Assembly: GCA_034509495.1 (NCBI GenBank)
Contig: CM067509.1
Location: 4,243,538-4,307,537, forward strand
DNA length: 64,000 bases
Direction: 5' to 3'
Origin: Acestrorhynchus altus
Taxonomy: Eukaryota; Chordata; Actinopteri; Characiformes; Acestrorhynchidae
Of this stretch, positions 11,571-23,939 are shown piece by piece. Within the stretch, counting starts at the first letter, position 1; the number at the start of each line of letters is the position of its first letter. Position numbers and translations under genes: made by a program. The notes below the pieces were generated by a model that made no database searches, was not told the origin of the DNA, and saw only the letters and a program-made list of their open reading frames with translations.

Positions 11571-14500
11571 AAAGAATATAGGGGTTAATTTAGGGTTCCA
11601 ACCAAATGAATACAGTAATAGGAAATTCAGAACACCCACTGTTGGGAGTTTATTTCCTATGACCCTGATCTCAGTGCTAAAGTCGAAGAAGGGGGAACAA
11701 GGTTAGTGATCCGCCAAGAGCTTTGCACACCACACTCACTCATCCATGTGCATTTTATTATTTCCTGTTCTGTTTAATCAGGCGCTCCTTTGACTGCTTG
11801 TCCTTTTTCAGACGCCCTGTTGATCCTTTTGCTCTCTGGATGTCAGAGAGCAACAACAACCAAAGAGGAAAAAAAAAAGAAGGAGATGAAAGTTCCTTCT
11901 GGCCAAGATTAAAGGAGTCTGGGCACCGAGAAACACCTATGAAACAAAGAATTTATGATGACTACTTCCGCCTTTATCACTTTCATCTCAGAGCAAGAAA
12001 ACAACAGTAATAGTTTCCCCTTTCCGACCACTCGGCAACTGCTCGGGCGGGCTCCGGGCCCAAAGCGGACTTTCCAAATAGAAAGGACGGCCCTGGCACG
12101 AAGTCAAGGCACCTCCCTGTGTGGCGGGGTTGTTCGCAGCCATAATTGTTGCCTAAAATATGCTCTCTTTGAGTGAAGGGAAATAGCTGCCCCATTACTG
12201 TCAGGGTTTGCGTTTGATGTGATCCGTCGCTGTAAATCGGGGGCTGGTTAAACATTCCTTCCCTATGTTTTGCCAAAGGAAACTGAACAGACAAAGAGAA
12301 GCTGCCTTCTATCTCATGGATTGGAGTCCTGGAATTACTTTACGCCAAATGACACAATACCTTACTTGTACTGTCCTTGAAATGGTGATCGCAAGACGCA
12401 TGTCTGATGTTGACATGGCTAACACCCAGATGAAGGTCATGAGTGACCCTACAAACCTCAGTGAGAAACAAGCAGATTCCTTCACATTGTGGCACATGGG
12501 CTTTGTTTTGTTGCTGTGCCCTCAATGAGTCCCGAGTGTTCATTCAAGGACACCTCTTCCTTTACCATAACGAATAAGGCTGATATGCAGACCTGGAGCT
12601 AATGGCTATTAAACATCTCCTCCCAAGAATGTCTCATATTTCCTTCCCCTTCAAATTTGATCCTAAACTATGACCCCACTTGCAGCGCCCGACTCCATTA
12701 GCCACCAGTGGTGATGGCGTCTCTTACAGGGGAGAAGAATAACAAAGGGACCGTTCCCACTATCGCACGTCGCTCACTAAATCCACCATACCGAAGGGGC
12801 TCAGGCCCAAGCCAAACACATTCGGTCATTACTCGAAGGCCTCTACCTTTTCCCACAGATGCTCGGTGTACCGTTTCGAAGCGGCTGCTGGCCACTCCGT
12901 CAACATCATCTGTTAAAGCAAGACAACCAAGGCAGGAGGTGAGGTGGCTGCTTGCTCAGCCCAGCTCAGGCATTCCCTCCTCTAGGAGCCGGGCCATGAG
13001 GGATGAGAAGAGAGACAAACGCAGCCACCATGCCGGCTTTGATTTGTTGTCCCAGCAACCTGGCACCTCTGAGACTCTCTCCCTTTTTTGATCCTCACAG
13101 CCAAGAAAAACCACCATCATTCGACAAGCTCCTGCACCCCACCACTCGTCGTCCCACTCCTTTCGCCCACCCCTCCACCTCACATGCCAACTGTCTGGAA
13201 GCTGGCTAGCATTCCACTTTACTTCTGAAAAAAAAAACACTAAGAAAAGTGTCTCCATAGAAATGTGAGGAAACAAACAAATGACTTTGAGGAGGACTAG
13301 ATACAGTTATGGCCACAAGTCCTGGGAGAGGTTACCTTGCCCTGCTGGTCGTCCAACAAATCAAGATCAGGTCTAGTTGTTTGGCAGTCCTTCATCCTCA
13401 ATATTGATTGGAGTTTATGAGGTATCTTTAGATCTTTAGAGAGTCCTCAAAGCTTACCCTACTTCCTTATTTAACATAATTTAGAAATCCTACAGAATGC
13501 TGATGGTGGCATTTCCGTCAAAAACAGCGAAAAAGGTCAACAGCAGCAAAGTGGGCAGAGTTACTGGCACTTCCCCCTCTTATTCTTTAGCCTCTGAACT
13601 TCTCCATGTCACACCACATTGTTTATTGCCAGTCCATCAGCAGTGTGATTTTAAACCTGGTATTGCTTGGCACTGACCGTTGTGACCATGTGGCCCTCTT
13701 GCATAGAAAGGACACAAGGCAGGGAGCTATAAAGAGAGGCCTCTGCAGGAGAGCATCCAAGAACAACACAGCAGAGAGAATCCGACCCTGATAGCATGGC
13801 TTATCCCAACTCCAATTTCTGCATAAACAGTCTGGGTAAAGAGAGCAATCTAAATCTCATTCTCCACACAAATATAAAGGTTTCGGTTAAACCCTGGTCT
13901 GAGATTAAAATCGATGTTCTTATGAGTATCTGATGTTCTTCTGAGTGTTTGATCTCATGGTATGACACTGTCCATGATTTTTGGTGGCTTTTTTTCCAGA
14001 GACATCAGTTTCTGATTAAGATAATGATCAAGGTGGCCTTTGTTGTGTAGGATGGTTTGAATCCAGAACATGCATAGAAACGTTAACTTGTTTAGTTTGA
14101 GGTTCAGTGGATGGTATACGTTTGTAATGGATCTTCACGCAATATAAACGTGAGAGGGAAATTGCTGATCTTAGGCCAAAATAAAGTTTAGAAGTACAAA
14201 AAACGCCATTCAGTCCAGCCATTGGTGTCTGTCCATAGTACCAGGATATGGAGAAGCGTTTCATGGGAGCAACGATGAAGCAACAGATGATCCTCTGGCA
14301 GAACGTGAGAGTTAAATGCTTCTTTAAAATATTGGACAGCAGTCGCAGACACAAACACATTTTGTAGCTGAGACTGTTGACAGAAGCAGCCATGGTTTCC
14401 AGCTGTGTGTTAACACAATAGCCTTAACATTTGGGCTGGAGACTGGATGGGTCCCTGGTGGAAAGGCGCCCTCTTTAAAGGTAAGTAATATAAGGTAAAG

Positions 14501-15249
14501 GATACGGATCTAGAAAAACAGTCGTAAAGGGGTTCTTTGGCCTCCTGTTGCCTCCCACCATAGCTGTCCTGGCTCTTGCCCATTTCAACTCTGGTTAACT
14601 TTGGCTCAGACAGTGGGGCTTGGGAGTTAGAGTGGAACACCTGACCTGGGATAGCCTGTAATGTAAGTCTCTCTGGGAAACCCCTGAGAAGACCACGGTG
14701 ACTGCATTCATTGTTGGTCCAGCAGTTATCCAAGTTCTATGAACACAGTATCACATCTCGTTTACAAAACTGGTTCACCAAAGAACCATCCATTAAAAGG
14801 CTTTTCAGGGTGGTTTCTCTGGCACTGTGCAAGGAACCCTTTCTGCGCATCTCTATTTCAAGGATTGCATTCATCAAAAAGATGTGATCCAGCCCCAGAT
14901 ATCTGCAGCATATGACGTTCTGTGACATTTTTATTGATGACCAGGGAAAATCTGCTGATTTATTTGTTATTTAAGCAGAGCTGGTCATTTTTACTAGCCA
15001 TCAAAAGCAGTCTTCAGTACACGGCTCTGGGTTTAAGTGGCAGGAAAATGATCTGTGGTCTAATAAAAAAAGAAAAGCATTGAAACTAGAGACTTTTGAA
15101 GCCAATCTTACAAACGAGATGAGGTGGAGGATTCAAAGATGATGCCCATACATATGAACAGCTCTGATGGAAGAAATCATAAAAGCAGGAGCAGTGAGAA
15201 CATCCTGTTCTTGAGCTGTATTCCGAGTAAAAACAAAACACACATGAAG
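11571..15249. other. non-coding desert with GC-richer part 11.7-13.2 kb
   Basis: 11.8-13.2 kb is GC-richer and unique; its open frames (up to 127 codons on both strands) overlap each other and show no protein family. 14028-14733 has two minus-strand frames of 121 and 107 codons that I do not recognise and do not support. 14765-14830 has AAAGAACCATC and CAAGGAACCC ends like a short GGTTCTTT-type element. Confidence 0.35.
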
Positions 15250-15560
15250 CCAAGATTAACCATAACATTAGAACCATCTGCCTAATATTGCGTGGGTCCT
15301 GCTCATGCCACCAGAAAAGACATAGCCAGCTTGAACTAACCACTGCACACCAGGAACCCCTTAAAAAATAATGTTTTGGAGGTGCTCTGAGCCATTTATC
15401 TTGCAGTCCCAATTTGGTTGTCACTTAGTAAGTGTACTTGTACAGTTGTACTTGTCCATTTTTCCTGCATCAATGCATCAACTTCAAGAACTGACTGTCC
15501 ACTTACAACCTAATATATCTACTCCTTGACAGGAGCCACTGCAACCAGATCATCAATGCC
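15250..15560 (-). mobile_element. Tc1-like element, internally deleted
   Basis: The left end AACCATAACATTAGAACCATCTGCCTAATATTG region, read on the minus strand, gives the transposase C-terminal NIRQMVLMLWLI. The right part holds TGTCCATTTTTCCTGCATC, CATCAACTTCAAGAACTGAC and CCTAATATATCTACTCC, which is the opposite end of the same family. So both ends are here and most of the transposase is gone. Same family as the remnants at 1.2, 17.1 and 18.3 kb. Confidence 0.65.
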
Positions 15561-15595
15561 ATTGAATCCAAGTAAGTGTTTTTAATGTAATGGCC

Positions 15596-15760
15596 GATTT
15601 GTATGGTTACTTGGTCATACTGGTAACCACCTTGGTCATTCTGGTCAAGCTGGTTGTCCATGTTGGTCATTCAGGTCAAGCTGGTTGACCATATTGATCA
15701 TGCTGGCGATGCTGGTCAGCCACCTTGGTCATGCTGGTGTTGATTGTCTACCAGCTGGAA
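15596..15760. repeat. CTTGGTCATGCTGGT minisatellite
   Basis: About six degenerate units of GGTCATNCTGGTCAAGCTGG with variable spacing (15 to 30 bases). Repeats of this wording are frequent in fish genomes. Confidence 0.7.
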
Positions 15761-15835
15761 CTCGCTTGTTCAATTGCTAGGTCAGGTTCTTCTTGTTGGT
15801 TGACCAGCCAAACCATCAAACGTAAATGCCAACAT

Positions 15836-16740
15836 ACCAGCTTTTACTACTTTGACTATTTGTACTCTGTTGCACCAGCTCTGGCTTTTATAACAGCTTG
15901 AATTCTCCGAGACATGGACTTAACTAATGACATCACCAATTCGTCTCCAACTGTCTCTTATTGCTGTTTCAAAATCCGCTTTGCAGGTTGACCATGTTCT
16001 TCAATTTCCAGCAGAGATTTTCAACCGAATTGAAGTCTGGACTGTTTGCAGGCCATGTGAGTGACATTATATGTCTTTCTTGAAGTTTTCATGTCCTTTG
16101 CCCTTTGACACGATGCATTATCATCACCAAACGTCCTTTCAGCTGATGGAATCTGAAAAGTCTCCAACCTTTCTATGTAGACTTTTGCGTTTACTGAAGA
16201 TGTGATGATGGTCTTCTCCCCCTGTGCCTCTACCTGACATGCAGCCCCAGATCAGCACGACTGAGGTTAGCGATTCATCACTGAAGAGTCGTTTCATCCA
16301 GCCGTCCACAGTCTGCTTGTCTTTAGCCTCTGTAACCTTCTTCTTTTCTGTGTAGATGTTAATGATGGCGTTCACTTGGCTTTTCTGTATGTAAATCCCA
16401 TTTCTTACAGCTCGGTCAGACATCGACATCCAGTTTCCACTTGTTCCTCATATGTTTTGTTTTCCTTGCTCTACCTGTGTGCTTCCCTTTTACAGCCTTC
16501 CCATTTTGCTCGTACTTGGTCCAGATTTGAGACACAGCTGACTGGGAATTACCAACATCTTGTCCAACATTCCGTGATGATTTACCTTCTTGAAGAAGTT
16601 CCTAATTCTCCCTTTTTTTCCCCTCAGAATTTAGTGATGCCATTTTTTTTCCTTCTGCACAATTGTGACTGAGTTCAACAGTTATGTTTCTTTCTCCTCT
16701 CATTGTTTCTTAATTTCAGAAGATTGGAGTATTAAAAAAC
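15836..16740 (-). mobile_element. Tc1/mariner-like transposon remnant, second lineage
   Basis: On the minus strand one open stretch reads FSDESLTSVV..IWGCMSGRGTGG, matching the Tc1-like DDE domain (the SDE and the VMVWGCMS block). Further along the same strand come helix-turn-helix-like fragments with RAVRNGIY and IYTEKKK. The rest of the 0.9 kb carries frameshifts and stops. The ends are not defined; one is placed near TGTACTCTGTTGCACCAGC and the other near AGAAGATTGGAGTATTAA. Confidence 0.55.
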
Positions 16741-16905
16741 GATCAGTTAGATATCAGCAGCGCAGGAAAAGATATTTAATATAAAGCACAAATATTGCTC
16801 AAATGAATTTAAAAGGTCTGTATTTTATGGACGTTGACTCGCCGATTTCCGTGTGACTCTTTTTAATTGTTTAAAGCTGTTTAACTCGGTCTTGATTGGC
16901 TTCTT

Positions 16906-17305
16906 CAGGTGCTTTTAATTACTGTAATTGACTTCTTAAGGTCTTGTTAATCCTTTAAACCCTGTCTGTGGGGGTAGTTTCTATCACTGTAGTGATAGTT
17001 TCTATCTCTAATAGAAAGAGAACCCTGTGGCATGTGAACATTTTGTTCGTGAACTTAATTCTTAGTGAAAACGATGCACACACACAGCCATAACATTAAA
17101 ACCACCTGCTCTGGCCCATCATTGGAGTAAATCTACAAGAAAAGCCAGCATTAACTAATTTTGCACACCAGGAGCACTTTCAAAGACCTCAGCTGCTGTT
17201 AGATATTGTAGCTGATGTCTTCAGGTGTTCTTAACCCTTTAAACCCTGTATGTAGGGCTAGTTTCTATCACTGCTATAGATCCTAAAAGAGAACCCTATG
17301 GCACA
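16906..17305. repeat. imperfect direct repeat flanking a Tc1 fragment
   Basis: Blocks CTTCAGGTG, CTTTAAACCCTGT.TGT, GGGGTAGTTTCTATCACTG and AGAGAACCCT.TGGCA occur in order at 16906-17035 and again at 17218-17305, about 300 bases apart. The Tc1 fragment lies between them. Confidence 0.5.
17083..17200 (-). mobile_element. Tc1-like terminal fragment
   Basis: AGCCATAACATTAAAACCAC CTGC at the left is the terminal part of the same family as near 15.25 kb; only about 100 bases remain, ending near ACACCAGGAGCAC, which also appears at 15347. Confidence 0.5.
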
Positions 17306-18334
17306 CCTCAGAATCTGCTAAATTCTATATATATTACTGAATCTATACAGTAGTTTTTGCTTTAGGATTAATAACCACCGTTTGTCCGGGGTCTGGGTTG
17401 TGGTGGCAGCTGCCTAATCAAAGAAGTCCAGACCTCCAAGCTGTTCCCATGCAAGCCGAGAGATATCATCTCTCCAGCATGTCCTGGGTCTTTACCGGGG
17501 CCTCTTCCTGGTGAGACATGCCCGGAAAACCTCATAAGGGAGATGTACAGGAGGCATCTGAACCACCTCAGCTAGTTCTTCTTGACGTGGATGAGCAGAG
17601 GCTCTACTCCAAGTCCCTGCCAGATGTTTGAACTCCTCACCCTCTCTAAGGGAGTGTCCACCAATCCCATATCGCATCCCATAGTCAATAATTCAACCAC
17701 ACAATACCTACCAAAAATCTACCATCCATCCATACCCAGGTTCTCCAGAAAGGCCTTGAAGACCCTAAACGTTAAACATGCTCTTGTGAAAACCGCATCC
17801 ATTTGACACTTAACTGCCTCTGCAAATGAAGCGTCTTTTAATTGAATGAAATACAGGTGAATCCCATTTCCACAAAGCAAGTGCAGCTCAAACAGCATCA
17901 TTCTCCACGGCCAAAAATAACCCAGAGCTAAATTTTTGCGGTTACGCTCCGAGACCACAATTTACATAGTTTGTTTAGATGTTGAATGTTCAGTATTAAG
18001 CCACTTGTTGACATAAATTCTCATCCAAACCCTTCAGGGGGAGATGAAGGTGCGAACCACGTGGCCAGGATAAACACCTCTGCCTCCTTTTTATATCTCG
18101 AAAGCTAAGAGACCCTTGTAAGAGCACCAAACAAATTCGACATAAAAAATCCAAACCACAAACCAGGTTTGCGCCGCTACATTACCAATGATAACTCCAG
18201 ATTCAGGGCTTATATTACGAAGAAAGAAAACTCTTATGTGCTGTATGCTGGAATCTCAAGCAGATTTCACTTTATTAAGGAGATTGAACATTTTAAAATG
18301 TTTAGAGGTCCAAGTTTCGCACATTTTTGTGGAG
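17306..18334. other. non-coding, nothing recognised
   Basis: No supported gene. The 17492-17806 part (both strands open) includes CATCCATCCATACCCAGG and rules out no repeat, but I cannot name one. Confidence 0.35.
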
Positions 18335-18660
18335 TAGCCATTAAAACTACTTCCCTAATATCATGTTGGTCCTCCTTGAGTCAGCAAAACAGCTCTGATT
18401 CATCAAGACATGGATTATATAAGAACTCGATATGTGTCTTGTAATGTCTGGACCTGAAATTAATAATAGCAGAAGATTCTTTAAGTTGTGAGGTGGGACC
18501 TTCATGAGTATCAGTGATTCTTAGGTGTCCTGGTTGTCCACGTTTGGTAGGTTCTGACCATTACATACTGGGAACATCACACAAACGTCTTGATGTTTTG
18601 GACATTCTGGCCCAGTTGTCTGTACATTACAGTTTGGTTCTTGTCAAAGTGAAAGTTCTA
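18335..18660 (-). mobile_element. Tc1-like transposon remnant
   Basis: Wording follows the non-coding strand of the same Tc1-like family: CCATTAAAACTACTTCCCTA, AGCAAAACAGCTCTGATTCA, AAGTTGTGAGGTGGGACCTT, TACTGGGAACATCACACAA and CTGGCCCAGTTGTCTGTAC. The middle of the element (about 600 bases with the catalytic residues) is deleted. Non-functional. Confidence 0.6.
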
Positions 18661-18815
18661 CCAGAGGACTCTACATCCCCCCTATTTAGACCAAAGTTTT
18701 GTCATTTAACCCCTCCTTCCACGTATACCATGTATGGTAGGATCTACAAGGACTTAGATACCTCAAGACCCAGGCTGACGATGGGACCTTCACTAAAGAC
18801 TTTAATTATATTTAT
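18645..18815 (+). repeat. dispersed repeat R3, copy 1
   Basis: Shares AAAGTTCTACCAG.GGACTC, CATGTATGGTAGGATCTACA, AAGGACT..GA..CCTCAAGACC and GACGATGGGACC..CACTAAAG with the second copy at 29.3-29.6 kb. The two copies are about three-quarters alike by eye. Unnamed. Confidence 0.55.
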
Positions 18816-18865
18816 TGTTAAATGAAAATATGTAAAATCTCACTGAGAAAAAAAAAATCTGTAGG

Positions 18866-18904
18866 ACATTCCTGCCTCTGTAGGACATTCCTGCCTCTGC
18901 AGGA
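18866..18904. repeat. 19-bp tandem duplication
   Basis: CTGTAGGACATTCCTGCCT occurs twice head to tail, followed by a partial third (CTGCAGGAC). Confidence 0.9.
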
Positions 18905-19158
18905 CGGCTGAAAAGTCTATAGAATTCCATGGAGCAAGATTTGGCATATTTGGTTATATTTCTCCTAGTTTTACATTCTTTAGTGAGACTTGTTTGAGCA
19001 GTTATGAGTAAGTATATAAATAGAATATGGATAAAATCCCGTTAATGTAGGAAATTTTCATTGAAGCATGAAAAAAGCTTTGGGGTATCGTGACACTCTT
19101 AATAATATGGTTCCCCTTTCTCATAGTTTAGAGCCAACTGTGTTGGTTCTGGCCAGTA

Positions 19159-19182
19159 TCTCTCTCTCTCTCTCTCTCTCTC
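19159..19182. repeat. (TC)12 microsatellite
   Basis: Short perfect TC run followed by CACTCACTG and further TCTC-rich sequence. Confidence 0.9.
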
Positions 19183-19451
19183 ACTCACTGTCTCTCAGTC
19201 TCTCTCCCTCCCAGTCTCCACATCCCCAGATAACGTGACATGCTGTTTAACTCAAGCTCAACTCCTCTGTCTGACAGACTAACCTGATGTTGTGTTAGAA
19301 ATAGCGCCTTACTCCTCGGGCGGCCCGTGAAAAGCTCCATTCATCCTCCGCTCTCCTCCGCTCTCCTCCCACTCACTCCCTCACTTATCATCCCTGCTGC
19401 TAAATCTACCTGACAGGCCTCTCACAGGTATATCTAATCCTGCCCTCCGGC

Positions 19452-19504
19452 CCTCTCTCTCTCTCCCTCTCTCTCTCTCTGTCTCTCTCTCTCTCTCTCT
19501 CTCC

Positions 19505-19542
<38 letters not shown>
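19452..19542. repeat. (CT)n microsatellite
   Basis: CT run of about 90 bases with CCCT and GTCT interruptions. Confidence 0.95.
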
Positions 19543-19546
<4 letters not shown>

Positions 19547-21644
19547 GGTACATCACAGTATGGCTAGTGGGATCAAGTGCACATCCTCTACTCAGTGTGG
19601 CAGCCTGTTGGCTTTAGACACGGCCTAACCGTCCTCTTCCTGTGCGAGGGAGTGAAACAAACCAGTGTTGATGTGAGCGATTTGCCCCTTGTGACTGCGG
19701 TGATGCTGGACGCTAAACGGTCCATTATCAGATCACAGCCATCAGGTCAGCCAGCACATTGCTGGGGCAGGTGAATAAACAGGTCGTAAAAAGACTCGGC
19801 TGCTCTAAAAATTGCTTGTGTGATACAGGAATAGATGTGTCTACTCATATTCATGGTTCTCCTCTAATATCTATGCTTTTGTGATGGATTTACTGTGAAC
19901 TGGCAGTGAGATGTTTACTGTTCGGACTGAGCAAAAGATCCAAACCAAGAGTCAGAAACATGCTCACGTTGCCACCGTAGCTTCCACTAGTTCATCTAAA
20001 CCACCTCCTCCAGCAGCTGCAGCAACACCTGTGTTAATCGACCACAGTTTTCTGGTCATACCTGCCACGTACTTGCTCGTTTAAACTCATTTAAGCTCTG
20101 AGTTCCCATTTAAATCTGTGTGTGCTAGTTGAAGCTCTGTGTGCTGATTAAAGCTCTGTGTTCCACATACACTCCTGTGATGTATTTATGTTGTTATTTG
20201 ATTAAACAGTGTTAAAATGCTCTGTGTTGTACATTTCCACAAACATGGCTTCACCAACGAGGTCACTCACTAGGTTAGCTATTGGAATTAGTGAAGAATG
20301 TAACTGTGGTGTGGTTTTAAATTGGAATTTCAGGTTTTAAGCACAGATTACTGGACAGTAAAGTTACTCCTTTAATATTCGTGATTTGGAAGATACGATG
20401 AATGCCAGGGTTGAGATCAAATAAAAGAACCTCAGCATTCCAAAACGTCTTGATGGCCATTCTGTGCGCAACATATGTTTAGTTCAAACTATGACAAGCA
20501 AACTTGTCTTTGTTAACTGATTCAATATGGGAAGGTCATGGCAGGCCATCATTTACAGGTCATGAGTTCAGTCATCAGTGATGCCACAGCAACCTTGAGA
20601 AGCTGTCAAGAAGAACCTGACTGGCTTCACTCTCTCTCTGGGTGGTTAGGTTGGTCCTCCATCTCCTCCATCACACGCTGAACGTGTTGAACCAGTGGTA
20701 ATTATGAAGATGGTGGAGCTTCCACGGACTAAAATTCACCCTTCCAGGGCTGGTGATATTGGGCAATGGGGGACAAAGTAAGCTGGTGGACTCAAGAAAG
20801 GAAAGAACACTAATAATTATGTCACCAATGATGGTGTAAATAAGGCCACCAGGCCTTCAGAATGCATTCTTCAGGCACTTTTCTGTAAAGGGACACCTGC
20901 TTCAGCTTCCCAACAACTCAAGTTCCAGGTCATTATATTCCACTGTATCAGCAAATGTGAAACATGACCTTCTCACCAACCTTTCTCTCCTGAACAGGAC
21001 CGAGCGCTGTGTGCAGTGTCTCGTCTCAGCGTGTTGATGAAACCCACTTTGTTTGGCTATCACGCCTCAAACGCACTTCCGTCTTGAGCAAGCTTCACTG
21101 ATAATGACCTTCATACCTCGCCATATACAGCATCTCCCACACACACACACACACTCTCACACACCACACACACACTCACACCGGGGAGCGGGGGAGGTGC
21201 TGACGGCTGTGACAGGACTGTGTACAGTAATCAGAAGCAGAGTCACATCCTGTCCCCTTCCCTCTCCAGCCCATCAGGCTTCACCTCTTGGTTTCCTTCT
21301 CCAGATTAGCTCTCCTGTTTCCTGAGGAGAGATTAAGAAGCTGCAGTGAAGCTCCTTTGGACCTACTGTTGACTGCAAGTCAGGGTTTAACACGGAAACC
21401 TACTAACTGTCCCTACACCAGTATTCCATCGCCTGTCTTAAAGTTAAACTCCAATCAGCTTGTTTTGATTCATTGTATCAAACATGTTATGAGAGTTAAT
21501 TGATCTTGTTTATGTGGTTTACAACATTGTATGGTACATTAATTTATGGTGAACTGTGACTCTGGGTCTCCCAGACTTCCCAGCTCTCGAAAGAAATGTC
21601 TACTGCACATTGAACAACTAAGGATCACACACTACACAACGTCA
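19543..21644. other. non-coding, one dispersed repeat inside
   Basis: Apart from repeat R4 near 20.1 kb and a short CA tract (21139-21180) nothing is recognised. The frames at 21053-21503 span the CA tract and do not resemble a protein family. Confidence 0.35.
20065..20230 (+). repeat. dispersed repeat R4, copy 1
   Basis: Contains a small tandem array of about 20-bp units of the type GCTAGTTGAAGCTCTGTGT, then ACATACACTCCTGTGATGT.TTT and GTTATTTGATTAAAC. The second copy at 26.44 kb has the same unit array and the same ACATACACATCGGTGATG continuation. Confidence 0.5.
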
Positions 21645-21838
21645 ACATACAGGTGTTCCTTAACCCTGGATCTGGAGGCACCCCCACCCTGCACGTTTTA
21701 GCTTTAACACACCTCAAGCAACTCTAATGGGCTTGCTAATGAGCTGATTAGTTGGGTCAGGTGCAGTGGGAGCAGGCAAACTCTAAAATATACAGGGTAG
21801 GGGTGCCTCCAGGACCAGACTTGAGAAACACTGACCTA
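21645..21838. mobile_element. palindromic MITE-like element (best copy)
   Basis: Inverted arms: CTGGATCTGGAGGCACCCCC with CCTGCACGTTTTAG at the left, and CTCTAAAATATACAGGG with GGGGTGCCTCCAGGACCAG at the right, about 38 bases each. The centre has GGGCTTGCTAATGAGCTGAT. Palindromic non-autonomous DNA elements of this wording are very common in teleosts. A hairpin transcript could form. Confidence 0.65.
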
Positions 21839-21849
21839 GAGGACATGGA

Positions 21850-22830
21850 ATTACAACAGCCTTGTTATGTAAAAAATGTGAACAAAGGGTGAAAAGTGGG
21901 AAGGAAGCAAGCAGCACCTGTTGGAGGCTACCCTACATATGTGGTAGATGTTTGGCTTGTACGAATTTCCATTCCACCTTATATGGTGCCACTGCCACAT
22001 GTCACAAGGGAACCAGCCATGACTGAAGTGCAGTTGAGCAAGGCACCTAACTTCCCAAAACGTGAATGTGAACAGTGTGACTATGAAACCCGAGTTAAAA
22101 GAGCCCAAAGAATGCCAGGAAAACATTCCCACGCCATTATACCATCTCCACCAGTCTGGACTGCTGACACAATGCAGGTTGTGTCCATAGATTCCAAGTG
22201 TTGGTGCCAAACTCTGACCCTACCATCTGTGTTCCTCAAAAGAACTTGACATTAATCAGACTAGGCTATGTATCTTCAGCCTTCAGCACCCCAGTGTTGG
22301 TGAGCCTGTGTCCACTGCAGCCTCAGCTTTCTGTTCTAAGCTGACAGAACAGAAACCTGACATTGTTTTCCACTGTTGTACTTTGAGATGCATTTCTGCT
22401 TTCTCTACACAGGGTGCTTCTCTGAGTTCCTGTAGCCTTTCTGTCAGCTCCAACCAGTCTGGCCATTCTCTGTTGACCTTTCTCATCAACAAGGTGTTTC
22501 CATCTGCAGAACCTCCCTCCCTGGTTGTGTTTCCTTTACAACTACATTCTCAGTAAATCGAAAGACTGGTGTGCTGAAAATCCCAGGAGATCAGCAGTTC
22601 TAGAAATACTCAAACCAGCACTTCTGACACCAACAACCACACCACTAAAAACATAGTTCCCCTTTATTTTGATGGTTGATGTAAACATTGCCTGAAGCCA
22701 CTGGCCTGTATATGCATTCTGTTATTCATTATGTTACACCGCAACACGATGATCTGATTGGATAAGGGTATGAATGAATAGGTGTATGGACCTTCCTGTT
22801 AAACTACAGTGCAAACTCAATTTAAAGGCA
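21850..22830 (-). mobile_element. Tc1-like transposon, nearly full-length but decayed
   Basis: A third Tc1-like lineage. Read on the minus strand the order is: terminal part (near 22800) with GATTGGATAAGGGTATGAATG-like text, then ATCTCCTGGGATTTTCAGCA, the N-terminal DNA-binding part with KVNREWPDWLELTERLQELR (22283-22492 minus), and the DDE-domain piece HCVSSPDWWRWYNGVGMFSW (21851-22210 minus; the family has GGGVMVWGMFSW). Frameshifts separate them and the C-terminal part after GMFSWHSLGS is lost. The element is inactive. Confidence 0.65.
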
Positions 22831-23604
22831 TTGCTGATAGAATGGGAGGTTGAACTGTAGCCCAAGCATCTAAATGGCATTTTGTGAATTATTCAAACGG
22901 TCTAAATTATATCCACATCTAAACTGATTCAGTTCAGTGTATTTTATTCAGGTCAGCACAATCTCAGCCCTAAAGCACTATCCACACGAGAGAGGATAGA
23001 CTGAGAGCTGACTCTTTGAGCTGTTCAGCACTTTTGAAAGCACTAAAATGAGAAGAACGTAGACACAGAAATCTAATCCCATGTTCTCACTTAGAGTTGC
23101 ATCAACTTCTGGGCAACTGCTCATTTAAAGCCCAGGTAGATGAGCTGCAAGCGGCCTACACACTCTTCCACCCTCATAGAAGACTGACACTATTGCTTCT
23201 AAGCCTCTTAGTGACTATAGTTTATACAGTTTACTGTTGCTATTGATTTCCTCCTCTAAATCACCTATAGCCGCAGGGGGGATTGGCCTGGTGCGTCCAC
23301 AGGGCTTCAGCGTACATCTGGAGGGAGCAGATTTCCTGTGCCATTCTGTCCTGCTGCTCAGGGACACAACTGTTATCCCACCCCCTCTCCCACACACCCA
23401 CACACACACATTTGTTTATATACCCTGTCAGCATTTGGGATTATGCATATGCTGTGTCTTTTATATATTGTTCATTTAAAAGTACTGGTATGTAATGCTT
23501 TTTGCTTTGCGTGAATTATGGGCCACTTTTCTGTGATGTTTTGGTGGTTTGACACATTTATTGATGGCAAAAAATTAAAAAGTATTTATAGGAGACACAT
23601 ATTG
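22831..23604. other. non-coding, nothing recognised
   Basis: No supported gene or named repeat; a short CA tract stands at 23392-23411. Confidence 0.4.
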
Positions 23605-23892
23605 TTATTTTCAGGAGATCCGTGCTACATAAAATTGTCTAGACAACATAAATATCCTTTATTATAATCTTATTTAGGTATGTATGCTTCAGTACTATCC
23701 CTTCTCAGGACTTTTATTCTGAAATTTGGAAAGAAGGAAAGCAGACATCCCCTTGCTTCTCCTTTTCACTTATAACCCAATATCTTGTCAGTGATGTCAT
23801 CTGGCCCGCCCCTCTCACTGGTCAGTTGGAGTCTGTGTGCAGGTTGAGCATGTACACATTGACAGAGCAGTAAACATGCACTGGAAATATTT
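23605..23892 (+). repeat. dispersed repeat DR1, copy 4
   Basis: Left end TTTTCAGGAGATCCGTGCTAC, then CTATCCCTTCTCAGGACTTT, TATAACCCAATATCTTGTCA, GCCCGCCCCTCTCACTGGTC and GACAGAGCAGTAAACATGCA. A compact copy of the family; the right end is cut off by the following transposon remnant. Confidence 0.7.
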
Positions 23893-23939
23893 AATTCAGC
23901 TGAATTTTCTGTTTTCTGAGCCACAAAGTAGGACTTATC

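Noticed and set aside
14028..14733. Two consecutive minus-strand frames (121 and 107 codons)
   Set aside because: No domain, no splice-site logic joining them, no family resemblance.
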